Positions 1 through 7,185 of a stretch of 64,000 nt of DNA are shown piece after piece. The stretch is from UBA7803 sp040219935 (GTDB lineage Bacteria; Pseudomonadota; Gammaproteobacteria; Pseudomonadales; Azotimanducaceae). How positions within the stretch are numbered: the first letter of the stretch is position 1; every line of letters starts with the position of its first letter. Under the pieces are notes generated by a model, which was given only the letters and a program-made list of their open reading frames with translations, had not been told where the DNA came from and ran no database searches. Location of the stretch: contig JAVJUA010000056.1 of NCBI GenBank assembly GCA_040219935.1, positions 117,436 through 181,435 on the forward strand, read 5' to 3'. The translations under genes and the position numbers were made by a program.

Positions 1-343
1 CGCTGGTGCGGATGTGGGCACCCACGGCCACCGGGCTCGGGAAGCGCACCTTGTTCCAGCCGTAGTTGATGCCCAGCTTCACGCCCTCCACCGCCGGCAG
101 GCCGACCCCCTGACCGCCGGGCAGAAAGCTCATGATCGACATGGTGAGCTGGCCGTGGGCGATGGGCTTGCCGAACGGGCCGGCCTTGGCGCGCTCCGGG
201 TCGACGTGGATCCACTGATGATCGAGGGTGGCCTCGGCGAACAGGTTGACCCGGTCCTGAGTGATCTCGAACCAGTCGGTGGGTTCGGAGCGCTGACCAA
301 TGCGCTGCTCCAGGGTGGCCTTGGCGTTCTCGATGGCGGACAT
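1..343 (-). CDS. MaoC-like (R)-specific enoyl-CoA hydratase, C-terminus off the left edge
   Basis: The gene starts at an ATG preceded by a good AAGGAG ribosome site; about 114 residues are visible before the window edge. A hot-dog-fold MaoC dehydratase is indicated by the hydratase-2 type segment FAEATLDHQWIHVDPERA followed by GPFGKPIAHG, with the Asp and His expected in the catalytic dyad. Such proteins hydrate trans-2-enoyl-CoA in fatty-acid or polyester metabolism. It is followed upstream (on the same strand) by a serine hydrolase gene, so the two could be co-transcribed. The family call is good; the substrate cannot be told from the sequence. Confidence 0.78.
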   Translation of the reverse strand, partial: MSAIENAKATLEQRIGQRSEPTDWFEITQDRVNLFAEATLDHQWIHVDPERAKAGPFGKPIAHGQLTMSIMSFLPGGQGVGLPAVEGVKLGINYGWNKVRFPSPVAVGAHIRTS

Positions 344-387
344 GACGACTCCTTTCTTCGATGAAAAGCAGATGAAGGTGGCAAAGA

Positions 388-1563
388 CTAATCGAGCATC
401 TGGTAGGCGGCCACCCGCAGATCCTCGTTCAGCGGCAGCATGGCGCCCAGATACTGGGTCATGAACACACCGAACACGTCCTCCCGCGGGTCGACGAAGA
501 AGTACGTGCTGGCGGCGCCGGCCCAGCCGAACTCGCCGTCGCCGGTCAGGGCCATGGCCTGGCCGACGTCCATCATCACCCGCACGCCCAGTCCCCAGCC
601 GTAGCCCGGCAACGGGTTCATGCCGATGGTGAGCGGTAGCTGCGACGGCGGGATGCGATTGGCCCGCATCATCTCCAGCATCTTGCGCGACAGCAGCGTG
701 GCCCCGTCCGGGTCTTTGCCGGCGAGCAGGAAGCGGCAGAAGCGGGCGTAATCGGCGACGGTGGAGAAGAGCCCGTGGCCGCCGCGGCGGAAGTCCGGCC
801 GGTCGCAGGGGTACATGTCGGAGACGTCTGCCGGGGTGAGCTCCTGAGGCCGGGGATGCAGGGGCGCGAACTCGCTCAGATCGGTGACCCCGAACATGGG
901 CATCAGCCGGTCGCGCTGGTCTTCCGGCACCATGAACCCGGTGTCGTGCATGCCCAGCGGCTCGAACAGCGCCTCACGCAGCAATTCGTCCAGCGGCCGC
1001 CCGGCAGCGCGCTCGATGACGTGCGCGAGCACGTCGGTGGCGACGCTGTAGCGCCACTGGCTGCCGGGCTGGAAAGCCAGCGGCAGCGCCGCCAGGCGGT
1101 CCATCATCTCGGTGAGCGAGCACAGGCCATCGCTCGAAATCTCGTGCTGCTGGTACAGCGGGGCGATGTGGCAGCCGGTGATGAACTCGTAGCTGAACCC
1201 GGCGCGGTGGGTGAGCAGGTCTTCCACCAGGATCGGCCGCTCGGCGGGCCGCAGCCGACCGTCGGCGGTGAGCACCATCATGTTGGCGAAGCCGGGGTCG
1301 TAGCTGGAGAGCGGATCGAACAGCCGCAGCTTGCCCTGCTCCATGAGCATCAGCGCGAGCACCGACACCACCGGTTTGGTCATGGAGTAGATGCGGTACA
1401 GCGCCTGGTCCGGAATGGGGGTTCGGGTTTCGGCGTCGGCGTATCCGGCCTGACCCTGGGCCAGAACCTCGCCGCGCCGTTCGAGGAGCCACTCGATGCC
1501 GCTGTACTTGCGGCCCCCCGTGTACCGGTTGGCGACCTGGGCGATCCGATCCTGGCGGCTCAT
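388..1563 (-). CDS. Serine hydrolase of the beta-lactamase/esterase (class C-like) family
   Basis: A 391-residue protein. The chosen ATG has a GGGAGGA ribosome site just upstream; a longer in-frame version would begin at 1641 but would run into the divergent gene's start. The active-site S-x-x-K motif is SMTK (Ser60, Lys63), and a tyrosine in WRYSVATDVL sits where the Y-x-N/Y-S-x motif belongs. The C-terminal part has GDGEFGWAGAASTYFFVDP, typical of EstB-like esterases of this Pfam family (PF00144). No signal peptide is visible, so a cytoplasmic esterase or carboxylesterase role is more likely than beta-lactam resistance. The substrate is unknown. Confidence 0.85.
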   Translation of the reverse strand: MSRQDRIAQVANRYTGGRKYSGIEWLLERRGEVLAQGQAGYADAETRTPIPDQALYRIYSMTKPVVSVLALMLMEQGKLRLFDPLSSYDPGFANMMVLTADGRLRPAERPILVEDLLTHRAGFSYEFITGCHIAPLYQQHEISSDGLCSLTEMMDRLAALPLAFQPGSQWRYSVATDVLAHVIERAAGRPLDELLREALFEPLGMHDTGFMVPEDQRDRLMPMFGVTDLSEFAPLHPRPQELTPADVSDMYPCDRPDFRRGGHGLFSTVADYARFCRFLLAGKDPDGATLLSRKMLEMMRANRIPPSQLPLTIGMNPLPGYGWGLGVRVMMDVGQAMALTGDGEFGWAGAASTYFFVDPREDVFGVFMTQYLGAMLPLNEDLRVAAYQMLD

Positions 1564-1639
1564 GAGTCCTCCCGCGTTGCGCTGCGCTGTGGAAGCCCCG
1601 CATGATACGGCAATCACGGGCCGCCGGCGGGGAGGGGGC

Positions 1640-2389
1640 ATGCATCAGCACGCGGCGGTTCCTGCGGGCTACGGCAAGTTCGTCGTCAGCCTCGCGGTGC
1701 TGCTCGGCGCCCTGTGGGGATGGCTCGCTGTCGCTCCGGTTGACCGGCAGACGTGGCTGCTGGAGAACGCGCTGTTCGTGGTGTTCATCGTGGTGCTGGC
1801 GGTCAGCTATCGCCATCTGCTGCTGTCCCGGCTCTCCTACACGCTCATCTTCCTGTTCCTGTGCCTGCACTCGATCGGCGCGCACTACACGTACTCTCTG
1901 GTGCCCTACGACGACTGGTCGATGGCGCTGTCGGGGCGGTCCGTCAGCGAGTTCATGGACTGGCAGCGCAATCACTACGATCGGCTGGTGCACTTCCTGT
2001 TCGGGCTGCTGCTCTGCTACCCGGCCCGGGAGGTCTTCGTCCGGGTGGCAGGCTCGCGCGGGTTATGGGGCTACCTGATGCCGCTGCTGCTGATGATGTC
2101 GCTGTCGCTGCTCTACGAGCTGATCGAGTGGGCGGCGGCGCTGGTGTTCGGCGGCGATCTGGGCATTCACTATCTGGGCACCCAGGGCGACGAGTGGGAC
2201 GGCCACCGCGACATGGCCCTGGCCAGCCTCGGCGCCCTGGTGGCCATGACCATAGCGGCTCTGGTGAACGCGGCGCTGCAGCGCGATTTCGCCCGGGAGT
2301 GGCACGACAGCCTGCGCGTGAAGGACCCCGAGCCCCTCGGCGAGCACGCCATCCGCGAGATGCTGGCGCAGCGGCGGGAATCGGAATGA
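1640..2389 (+). CDS. DUF2238 (YjdF-like) integral membrane protein
   Basis: A 249-residue protein with about six hydrophobic segments, starting at an ATG preceded by GGAGGGGG. The conserved features of the DUF2238 family are readable: HYDRLVHFLFG, then YELIEWAAA, then GTQGDEWDGHRDM followed by a last membrane helix. The conserved His, Glu and Asp residues inside or near membrane helices have been noted in this family, but its function is not established. It is divergent from the serine hydrolase; 76 bp separate the two starts and must hold both promoters. Its stop codon lies inside the first copy of the downstream repeat array. Confidence 0.8.
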   Translation: MHQHAAVPAGYGKFVVSLAVLLGALWGWLAVAPVDRQTWLLENALFVVFIVVLAVSYRHLLLSRLSYTLIFLFLCLHSIGAHYTYSLVPYDDWSMALSGRSVSEFMDWQRNHYDRLVHFLFGLLLCYPAREVFVRVAGSRGLWGYLMPLLLMMSLSLLYELIEWAAALVFGGDLGIHYLGTQGDEWDGHRDMALASLGALVAMTIAALVNAALQRDFAREWHDSLRVKDPEPLGEHAIREMLAQRRESE

Positions 2390-2580
2390 GGTCAGGGGCA
2401 TGGCGGGGGGGCGGATCGAGCTCAGGGTCATGGCGGGGGGCGGATCGAGGTCAGGGTCATGGCGGGTGGTCGGACTGAGATCACGGTCATGGCCGGCGGA
2501 TCGCGGAGTTTCGGATCGAGATCAGGGTCATGGCCGGCGGTTGAACGGATCGAGATCAGGGTCATGGCCGGCGGATCGCG
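2388..2580. repeat. Six degenerate direct repeats (core GAGATCAGGGTCATGGC)
   Basis: Six successive copies of a unit beginning GAG-N-TCAGGGTCATGGC and ending in CGGATC or a variant lie at 2388-2417, 2418-2446, 2447-2476, 2477-2517, 2518-2551 and 2552-2580. The units are 29-41 bp. The first three share GGCGGG after ATG; the last three share GGCCGGCGG, which suggests stepwise duplication. Every copy carries CATGGC, but the spacing between copies is not a multiple of three, so a coding repeat is unlikely. The array begins within the stop codon of the DUF2238 gene. Function unknown. Confidence 0.85.
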
Positions 2581-2582
2581 CG

Positions 2583-2671
2583 CCGGGTAACGCCTGCTGG
2601 CCAGCGGGCGTCAGCGCTTAAGCGGCGGCGGAATACTGCGGGGCCTGAACAGGCCAGCAGGTGTTCCCCGG
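2583..2671. repeat. Inverted repeat with 20-bp arms (18/20 paired), 49-bp spacer
   Basis: Left arm 2583-2602 and right arm 2652-2671 are reverse complements at 18 of 20 positions (core CCTGCTGGCC / GGCCAGCAGG). It follows directly after the six-copy repeat array in a stretch without a convincing gene. No T-run follows on either strand, so a simple intrinsic terminator is not supported. It could be a mobile repeat remnant or a folded RNA element. Confidence 0.8.
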
Positions 2672-2832
2672 CACACGCCCGCCCCCCCAACCCCCTGCTC
2701 TCGTCCTGGGTTGCGGATTGGCGCTGCGAGCTGAATCAACGTGCAGAGCCGAATCGCGCGGCCGTGAGCCTTGGAGCCTGAGGCGGCACTCTTTACCGTG
2801 ATAGGCAGATTGTGGGGTGGTGTGGGGGCGTG

Positions 2833-2922
2833 GCCGGACAGGCCTTTTCGCGCGGTAAGCCACGCATCTCATCGCAGAGCCCCACCACAATGACGGCCGC
2901 TGCGCGAAAACGCCTGTCCGGC
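2833..2922. repeat. Inverted repeat with 21-bp arms (20/21 paired), 48-bp spacer
   Basis: Left arm 2833-2853 (GCCGGACAGGCC... TCGCGC) and right arm 2902-2922 (GCGCGAAAA... TCCGGC) are reverse complements except at one position. GGGGCG-type sequence on both outer flanks suggests the pairing once extended further. Arm length and spacer nearly equal those of the inverted repeat at 2583-2671, though the arm sequences differ. Confidence 0.85.
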
Positions 2923-2999
2923 AGGCGCCCCAGTTCAACACCACACGAATCTGCGCCCATTCAACACCACACGAATCCGCGCGCACCAACCAACGCGTC

Positions 3000-4097
3000 T
3001 CACGGCCGCCAGCGCTCGTTGTAGTTCTCGGCGCCCACGGCCCGTACGTCGGAGAGCCAGTCGCCCTCGTAGGGCCAGCGCTCGGGGTCGTCCGGTGGTG
3101 GCCCCTGCCAGAACCGCGCCAGGGGGCCATCGATGCCGCCTTCCAGCGACCAGGCCTGACGGCGGAACGTCCAGCTATCCGGCACCAGCCGATGGGCTTC
3201 GCGGAAGTGGCCGATGGCGGCGTCGTGGTGGCCGCGCCGCTCCAGCTCCGAGGCCAGCTCGAAGTGGGCGTGGCCGCGGGCGACCGCTTCGTCGCGGGGG
3301 CGGGAGCGGGCGATCACCTGCTCTGGTGAAAGCGCAAAGCGGCTGGCGGCGCCGTGCGCCACCCAGTCGCGCAGGGCGGCGTGATAGTCCTCGGCGTCGT
3401 TGGGTATCTTCACCGCCTCCTGCATGATCTCGACGAACCGCTGCGGCAGGTCGGCGTTGCCGGCGATGCGGGATTGCCGCGGCCGGGTGGGTGGCGCCGG
3501 CGCCGTCTCGGCCGGCCGCACGATCATGCCCTGCTCGTCGATCCACACGCTCTGCGGAATGTTGATCACGCCGAACAGTTCGGCCATGACGTGGTGAGCG
3601 TCGATCAGCGACGGATGCTCGGGCTTGGCCGCCTCGATGAACGGTCGGCAGCCCTCGGCGCCCAGGGTGTCCAGGCCCACGGTCACCAGCTCGAAGCCCT
3701 TGGGGTGCAGCTCGTTGCGCAATGCCTGCCACACGGGCAGGTCGCCGGAGCAGCCTCAGTAGGGGGCCCAGGCGTAGACCAGCACCTTCTGGCCGCGCAG
3801 GCTCGACAGCCGGAACTCGTTGCCGTCCAGGTCGGGCAGGCGCAGATCGGGTGCTTCGGCGGTGGTCAGCGCTCGGCCGCCGATGGACTCCGGTCCCAGC
3901 GCCCACAGGCCGTGCTTGCGGTCTTCCACCAGGGGCAGACCCATCTGCGCGGCCGTCTTGGCCACGTCCACGGTGGCGCCGGGGGCCGGGTGCAAGGGAA
4001 TGCACACGTCGCCTTTGCAGGCGCCCTCGGGCTTGAGCTGCCAGCCGGTGCCGGCTTCGAAGTCGGCTCGGCCGATGGTGAGCTTGTCGAGAATCAT
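3000..4097 (-). CDS. Redoxin (thioredoxin-fold) selenoprotein with C-terminal TPR segment; TGA at 3756-3758 read as Sec114
   Basis: The reading frame opens at 4097 (MILDKLTIGRADFEAGTG) and continues in the same frame to 3000, broken only by one TGA. The break falls inside VLVYAWAPY-(TGA)-GCSGDLPVWQ, exactly where thioredoxin/TlpA-like proteins have the first catalytic Cys of W-A-x-x-C-G-C. Read as selenocysteine, the protein has 365 residues: an N-terminal domain with a Cys pair (ACKGDVCIP), a redoxin domain (about 85-215) containing U114-G-C116 and the cis-proline-like NIPQSVWID, and a TPR-like C-terminus (HFELASELERRG...HRLVP). A hairpin of the bacterial SECIS type follows the TGA. A sequencing error or pseudogene is the alternative, but a single stop landing on the redox residue argues strongly against it. 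Confidence 0.85.
3725..3741 (-). promoter_or_regulatory. Candidate bacterial SECIS hairpin of the redoxin selenoprotein
   Basis: On the minus strand the sequence 14 nt after the TGA forms a perfect 6-bp stem CCTGCC/GGCAGG closing a 5-nt loop CGTGT. The loop lies 20 nt after the TGA and has G as its second base. This fits the general bacterial SECIS pattern (short stem, small loop with G in the first two positions, about 16-37 nt from the UGA) that binds SelB. Confidence 0.7.
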
Positions 4098-4201
4098 GGA
4101 CGTCCTCCCGGAATGCCTTAAGGCACGCTACACCCCGGCGCTGCCGAGTGCCAGCAGCGGGCGTACACTGTCCGTCCCAGGGCCGACCTGCAGGGGGCGT
4201 C

Positions 4202-4984
4202 TTGGCGAAAGACGTGGCGAGAGACGTGGCGGACGTGGTGCGCAGCCTGTGCCTGCGCCTTCCCGAAGCCTTCGAACGCACGTCGCATGGCATGACCGAC
4301 TATCGCGTCGGCAAGCGCGCGTTCGCGACGCTGGCGGTGAATCACCACGGCGATGGCCGTGTGGCTCTGTGGTTGAGCGCGCCGCCTGGCGGGCAACAGC
4401 ACCATGTCGGCGCCGATCCCGAGTGCTACTTCGTGCCGCCGTACGTGGGGCCCCGGGGTTGGCTGGGGGTGCGCCTCGATCGAGACCTCGACTGGACCGA
4501 GATAGACGCGCGGATCCGGGAAGCCTTTCTGCACGCGGCTTCGCCCGCGCTGGCCGCCCGGCTTGGCCCCCCGCAGCCCGTAGCGCCGCCCACCGCGCCC
4601 ATGGCTGCAAAGCGGGTGGATCCCCTCTCTGAGCCACGGGCCCGTGAGATCGTCGACAAGCTGCGCGCGATCTGTCTGGCCCTGCCGGAGGTCACGGAGA
4701 CCACCCAGTTCGGCTATCCGGCCTGGCGGGCCGGGCGCAGGACGTTCGCCACCGCCCATCACCACCACGGCCGGCTCGAACTGCAGTTCTGGGTGGGCGG
4801 CGAGGCGCAGTCCCAGCTCACCCTGGATCCCCGCTTCCGGGTTCCGCCCTACATCGGCCACAACGGCTGGATCTCGGTGGACGTGGAAGACGGCGTGCTC
4901 GCCGGGGAGCTTGAGCAACTCGCGCTGGACAGCTACCGGCACTTCGCGCTCAAGCGCATGCAGAAGGCGCTGGACGGGGCCTGA
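4202..4984 (+). CDS. Tandem YjbR/MmcQ-fold protein (two MmcQ/YjbR domains)
   Basis: About 260 residues from a TTG start that has AGGGGG upstream (a GTG at 4148 would add 18 residues but has no ribosome site). The protein holds two copies of the YjbR/MmcQ domain: the first reads LCLRLPEAFERTSHGMTDYRVGKR...PPYVGPRGWLGVRLD, the second ICLALPEVTETTQFGYPAWRAGRR...PPYIGHNGWISVDVE. YjbR domains resemble the DNA-binding fold called CyaY-like/MmcQ; their role is unsettled. Most relatives have a single domain, so this is a duplication-fusion. It is divergent from the redoxin selenoprotein and lies upstream of the thioredoxin/UGSC pair on the same strand. Confidence 0.75.
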   Translation: MAKDVARDVADVVRSLCLRLPEAFERTSHGMTDYRVGKRAFATLAVNHHGDGRVALWLSAPPGGQQHHVGADPECYFVPPYVGPRGWLGVRLDRDLDWTEIDARIREAFLHAASPALAARLGPPQPVAPPTAPMAAKRVDPLSEPRAREIVDKLRAICLALPEVTETTQFGYPAWRAGRRTFATAHHHHGRLELQFWVGGEAQSQLTLDPRFRVPPYIGHNGWISVDVEDGVLAGELEQLALDSYRHFALKRMQKALDGA

Positions 4985-5067
4985 TCGGATGCCGCGGGCG
5001 CGCGCTGGCGGCCAGGAGGCCGATCGGGTACTTTCCTGGTTTGCCGATCTGGGGTGAGGAGAAGCCG

Positions 5068-6651
5068 TTGAGCCGACTGCCGACGTTTGCACTGCGCGAT
5101 GGCCGTGACGCGGAGCACCGCTTCGACGCCAACGCACCGGCGCTGGTCTGCTTCGTCAAGCACGACTGTCCCACCTGCGTGGCGGCGATGCCGGTGCTGA
5201 ACGCGCTGCATGCCGCCTTCGGTGATCGCTGGCCGTGGTTCGTGGTGGGTCAGACGGTGGACGGCAACCGCGCTCTGGAGCAGGAGCACGACACCCGGTT
5301 TGCCATCATCGACGATGCCGATCTCAAGGTGTCGTTCGCCTGGGACGTGGAGATCGTGCCGACCCTGGTGCTCACCGGCGCCGACGGCAGCGCCGAGCGC
5401 ACGCTGGTCGGCTTCGTGCGCGACGACTGGCAGGCGCTGGCCGCAGAACTCGCTGAACGTCTGGGGGTGGCGGAACCGGACGTCGATTGGTCGGCGCTGC
5501 CGGCCTGGCGGCCGGGTTGCGGCAGCCTGTCGGTCGACCCTGTGCATGCCGCCCGGCTGCAGGCCGAGGCCGAAGGCAGCCCGCTGCGGGCGCGCCGCAT
5601 CGAGATCGGCCGCGACGACGACGAGATGGAGTTTCTATTCGACCAGGGCATGACCGACGGCCTGCCGGTAGTGCCGCCGACGCCGGAGCGGGTGCTGCGC
5701 ATGCTCGCAGGCACCGCCCGAGATCCCCAGGAGGTGGTGGCGGTGATGCCGCCCAACATGGGCGAGGCGACGGTGGAGAAGATCGCCATCAACGCGGTCA
5801 TGGCCGGCTGCCGGCCCGAGTACCTGCCGGTGGTGATCGCGGCCGTCGAGGCGGTGTGCACCGACGCGTACAACATTCACGGCGTCATGGCGACCACCAT
5901 GGGCGCGAGCCCGGTGCTGGTGGTGAACGGGCCCATCCGCGAGCGCCTGGGCATGAACATGAAGCTCGGCGCCCTGGGCCAGGGCAACCGCGCCAACGCC
6001 ACCATCGGCCGGGCGCTGCGCCTGGTGATCCGCAACGTCGGCGGCGCGCGGCCGGGCGGCACCGAGCGCAATACCCTGGGCAACCCCATGAAGTTCACCA
6101 TGTGCTTCCCGGAATGGGAGGAGCGCAACCCCTGGGGGCCGCTGCACGTGGAGCGCGGCTTCGCGGCCGACGACTCCGTGGTCACCGTGTTCACCATGAC
6201 CAGCGGCCCGGTGCTGATGGTGGATCAGGAGTCGCGCTCCGCCAGCCAGCTTGCCGGCAGCTTCGGTCTGTGCCTGGAGTCCGCCTTCAACCCCAAGATG
6301 CACTACGTCACCGACACGCTGGTGGTGGTGTGCCCGGAGCACGTCGACACGCTGACCCGGGACGGCTGGGGCAAGGCGGACATCCGCCGGCGCATTCAGG
6401 AAGTCACCGAGCGACCCATTCGCGAGCTGGTGGAGGACGACCGCTCGGCCAGCGGCTTCAAGCGCGCGGCGGCGGCGAAGATGAGCGACGCGGAGCTGGA
6501 CCGCCGGCTGCCGAAGTTCCGCAGCGAGAAGGACATACACATCGTCGTGGCCGGGTCGGATGCCGGAAAGTTTTCCGGCGCCTTTCACGGCTGGGCGACC
6601 GGCGAGATCGGCTCCCAGCCGGTGTCGCGGAAAATCGAGGAGGTACGCTGA
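5068..6651 (+). CDS. Thioredoxin domain fused to a UGSC-partner domain
   Basis: A 527-residue protein starting at TTG 5068, which has GAGGAG six bases upstream. Residues about 1-130 form a thioredoxin fold with the redox motif C34-P-T-C37 and the cis-Pro region EIVPTLVL. From about residue 180 a second conserved domain begins with FLFDQGMTDGLPVVPPTPER and continues with NMGEATVEKIAINAVMAGC, HGVMATTMGASPVLVVNGP and LGALGQGNRANATIGRALR. To my knowledge proteins with this DGLPVVPPT segment neighbour UGSC selenoproteins; their reaction is not known. The stop overlaps the UGSC start by one base (TGATG), so the two are translationally coupled. The thioredoxin part probably reduces or recycles the selenoprotein or its substrate (inference). 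Confidence 0.72.
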   Translation: MSRLPTFALRDGRDAEHRFDANAPALVCFVKHDCPTCVAAMPVLNALHAAFGDRWPWFVVGQTVDGNRALEQEHDTRFAIIDDADLKVSFAWDVEIVPTLVLTGADGSAERTLVGFVRDDWQALAAELAERLGVAEPDVDWSALPAWRPGCGSLSVDPVHAARLQAEAEGSPLRARRIEIGRDDDEMEFLFDQGMTDGLPVVPPTPERVLRMLAGTARDPQEVVAVMPPNMGEATVEKIAINAVMAGCRPEYLPVVIAAVEAVCTDAYNIHGVMATTMGASPVLVVNGPIRERLGMNMKLGALGQGNRANATIGRALRLVIRNVGGARPGGTERNTLGNPMKFTMCFPEWEERNPWGPLHVERGFAADDSVVTVFTMTSGPVLMVDQESRSASQLAGSFGLCLESAFNPKMHYVTDTLVVVCPEHVDTLTRDGWGKADIRRRIQEVTERPIRELVEDDRSASGFKRAAAAKMSDAELDRRLPKFRSEKDIHIVVAGSDAGKFSGAFHGWATGEIGSQPVSRKIEEVR

Positions 6652-7175
6652 TGACGACCATTCTGGACCCTACCAACGAGCGGGTGCCCGTGGCGCGGCA
6701 GATCACGCCGCGGCCCGAGCGCATCACCGGCACGGTGGCGCTGCTCGACATCTCGAAGCCGCGCGGCAACGTGCTGCTCGACCGGCTGGAGGCGCTGCTC
6801 GGCGAGCGGCTGCCGGGCATCACGGTGAAGCGCTACGCCAAGCCCACCTTCACCAAGCCGGCACCGGATGCCCTGCGCCGGCAGATCCTGGCGGAGAGCG
6901 ACTTCGTCATCGAAGGCCTGGCCGACTGAGGCTCCTGTACCACGTGCAGTTTGCATGACACGGTATGGTTCGAGATTCAGGGCAAGCCGGCGGTGTCCAT
7001 CGCTTCCAGCGAGTTCCAGGATGCTGCGGAAACCCAGGCTGCCGCCCTCGGCATGGCCGAGGCTCGGCGCCTGTTCGTGCCGCATCCGATCCAGGATGCC
7101 ACTGACGACGAGATGCGGGCCAAGGCCGATGCGGTGGTCGATGCCGTGATCGGAGCCCTCACCCGGGACGGCTGA
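6651..7175 (+). CDS. UGSC-family selenoprotein; TGA at 6927-6929 read as Sec93
   Basis: The frame opens at ATG 6651 with GAGGAGGT upstream and reads in one frame to 7175, interrupted only by a TGA inside VIEGLAD-(TGA)-GSCTTCSLHDTVWFE. This U-G-S-C signature defines the UGSC-containing selenoprotein family first found in marine metagenomes. Read through, the protein has 174 residues with U93-G-S-C96 and conserved HDTVWFE, GKPAVSIAS and FVPHPI. A SECIS-like hairpin follows. The reaction is unknown; a selenenylsulfide redox centre between U93 and C96 or Cys99 is a reasonable inference. Automatic callers would split it into two fragments. selA, selB, selD and tRNA-Sec are not in this window. Confidence 0.9.
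6938..6965 (+). promoter_or_regulatory. Candidate bacterial SECIS hairpin of the UGSC gene
   Basis: After the TGA, CGTGCA (6943-6948) pairs with TGCATG (6952-6957, one G-U) around the loop GTT; the loop starts 19 nt after the TGA and begins with G. An outer stem TACC (6938-6941)/GGTA (6962-6965) stacks below across a small internal loop. Spacing and loop fit the bacterial SECIS pattern. Confidence 0.75.
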
Positions 7176-7185
7176 TCGTCGCATC

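Larger units (their letters stand above)
2581..2999. other. Repeat-rich intergenic region without a convincing gene
   Basis: About 420 bp between the repeat array and the redoxin selenoprotein gene. Open frames exist on both strands but are low-complexity, Arg/Pro-rich and look unlike proteins. Besides the two inverted repeats it holds a direct repeat pair: 2934-2956 and 2960-2982 are 22/23 identical (TTCAACACCACACGAATC core) with a 26-bp period. The right end abuts the stop codon of the minus-strand redoxin gene, so transcripts of that gene would run into these structures. Confidence 0.6.

Noticed and set aside
2618..3130. Possible 170-residue minus-strand gene
   Set aside because: Arg/Gly/Pro-rich, no family resemblance, spans the inverted repeats and overlaps the 3' end of the redoxin gene.
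3756..4097. A short redoxin N-terminal fragment and a separate downstream gene beginning at the GTG at 3734
   Set aside because: Both lie in the same frame separated only by one TGA at the redox position with a SECIS hairpin; a single selenoprotein explains them better than two genes or a pseudogene.
6951..7175. A 74-residue gene starting MHDTVWFE
   Set aside because: It is the C-terminal part of the UGSC protein after the Sec codon, in frame, with no ribosome site of its own.
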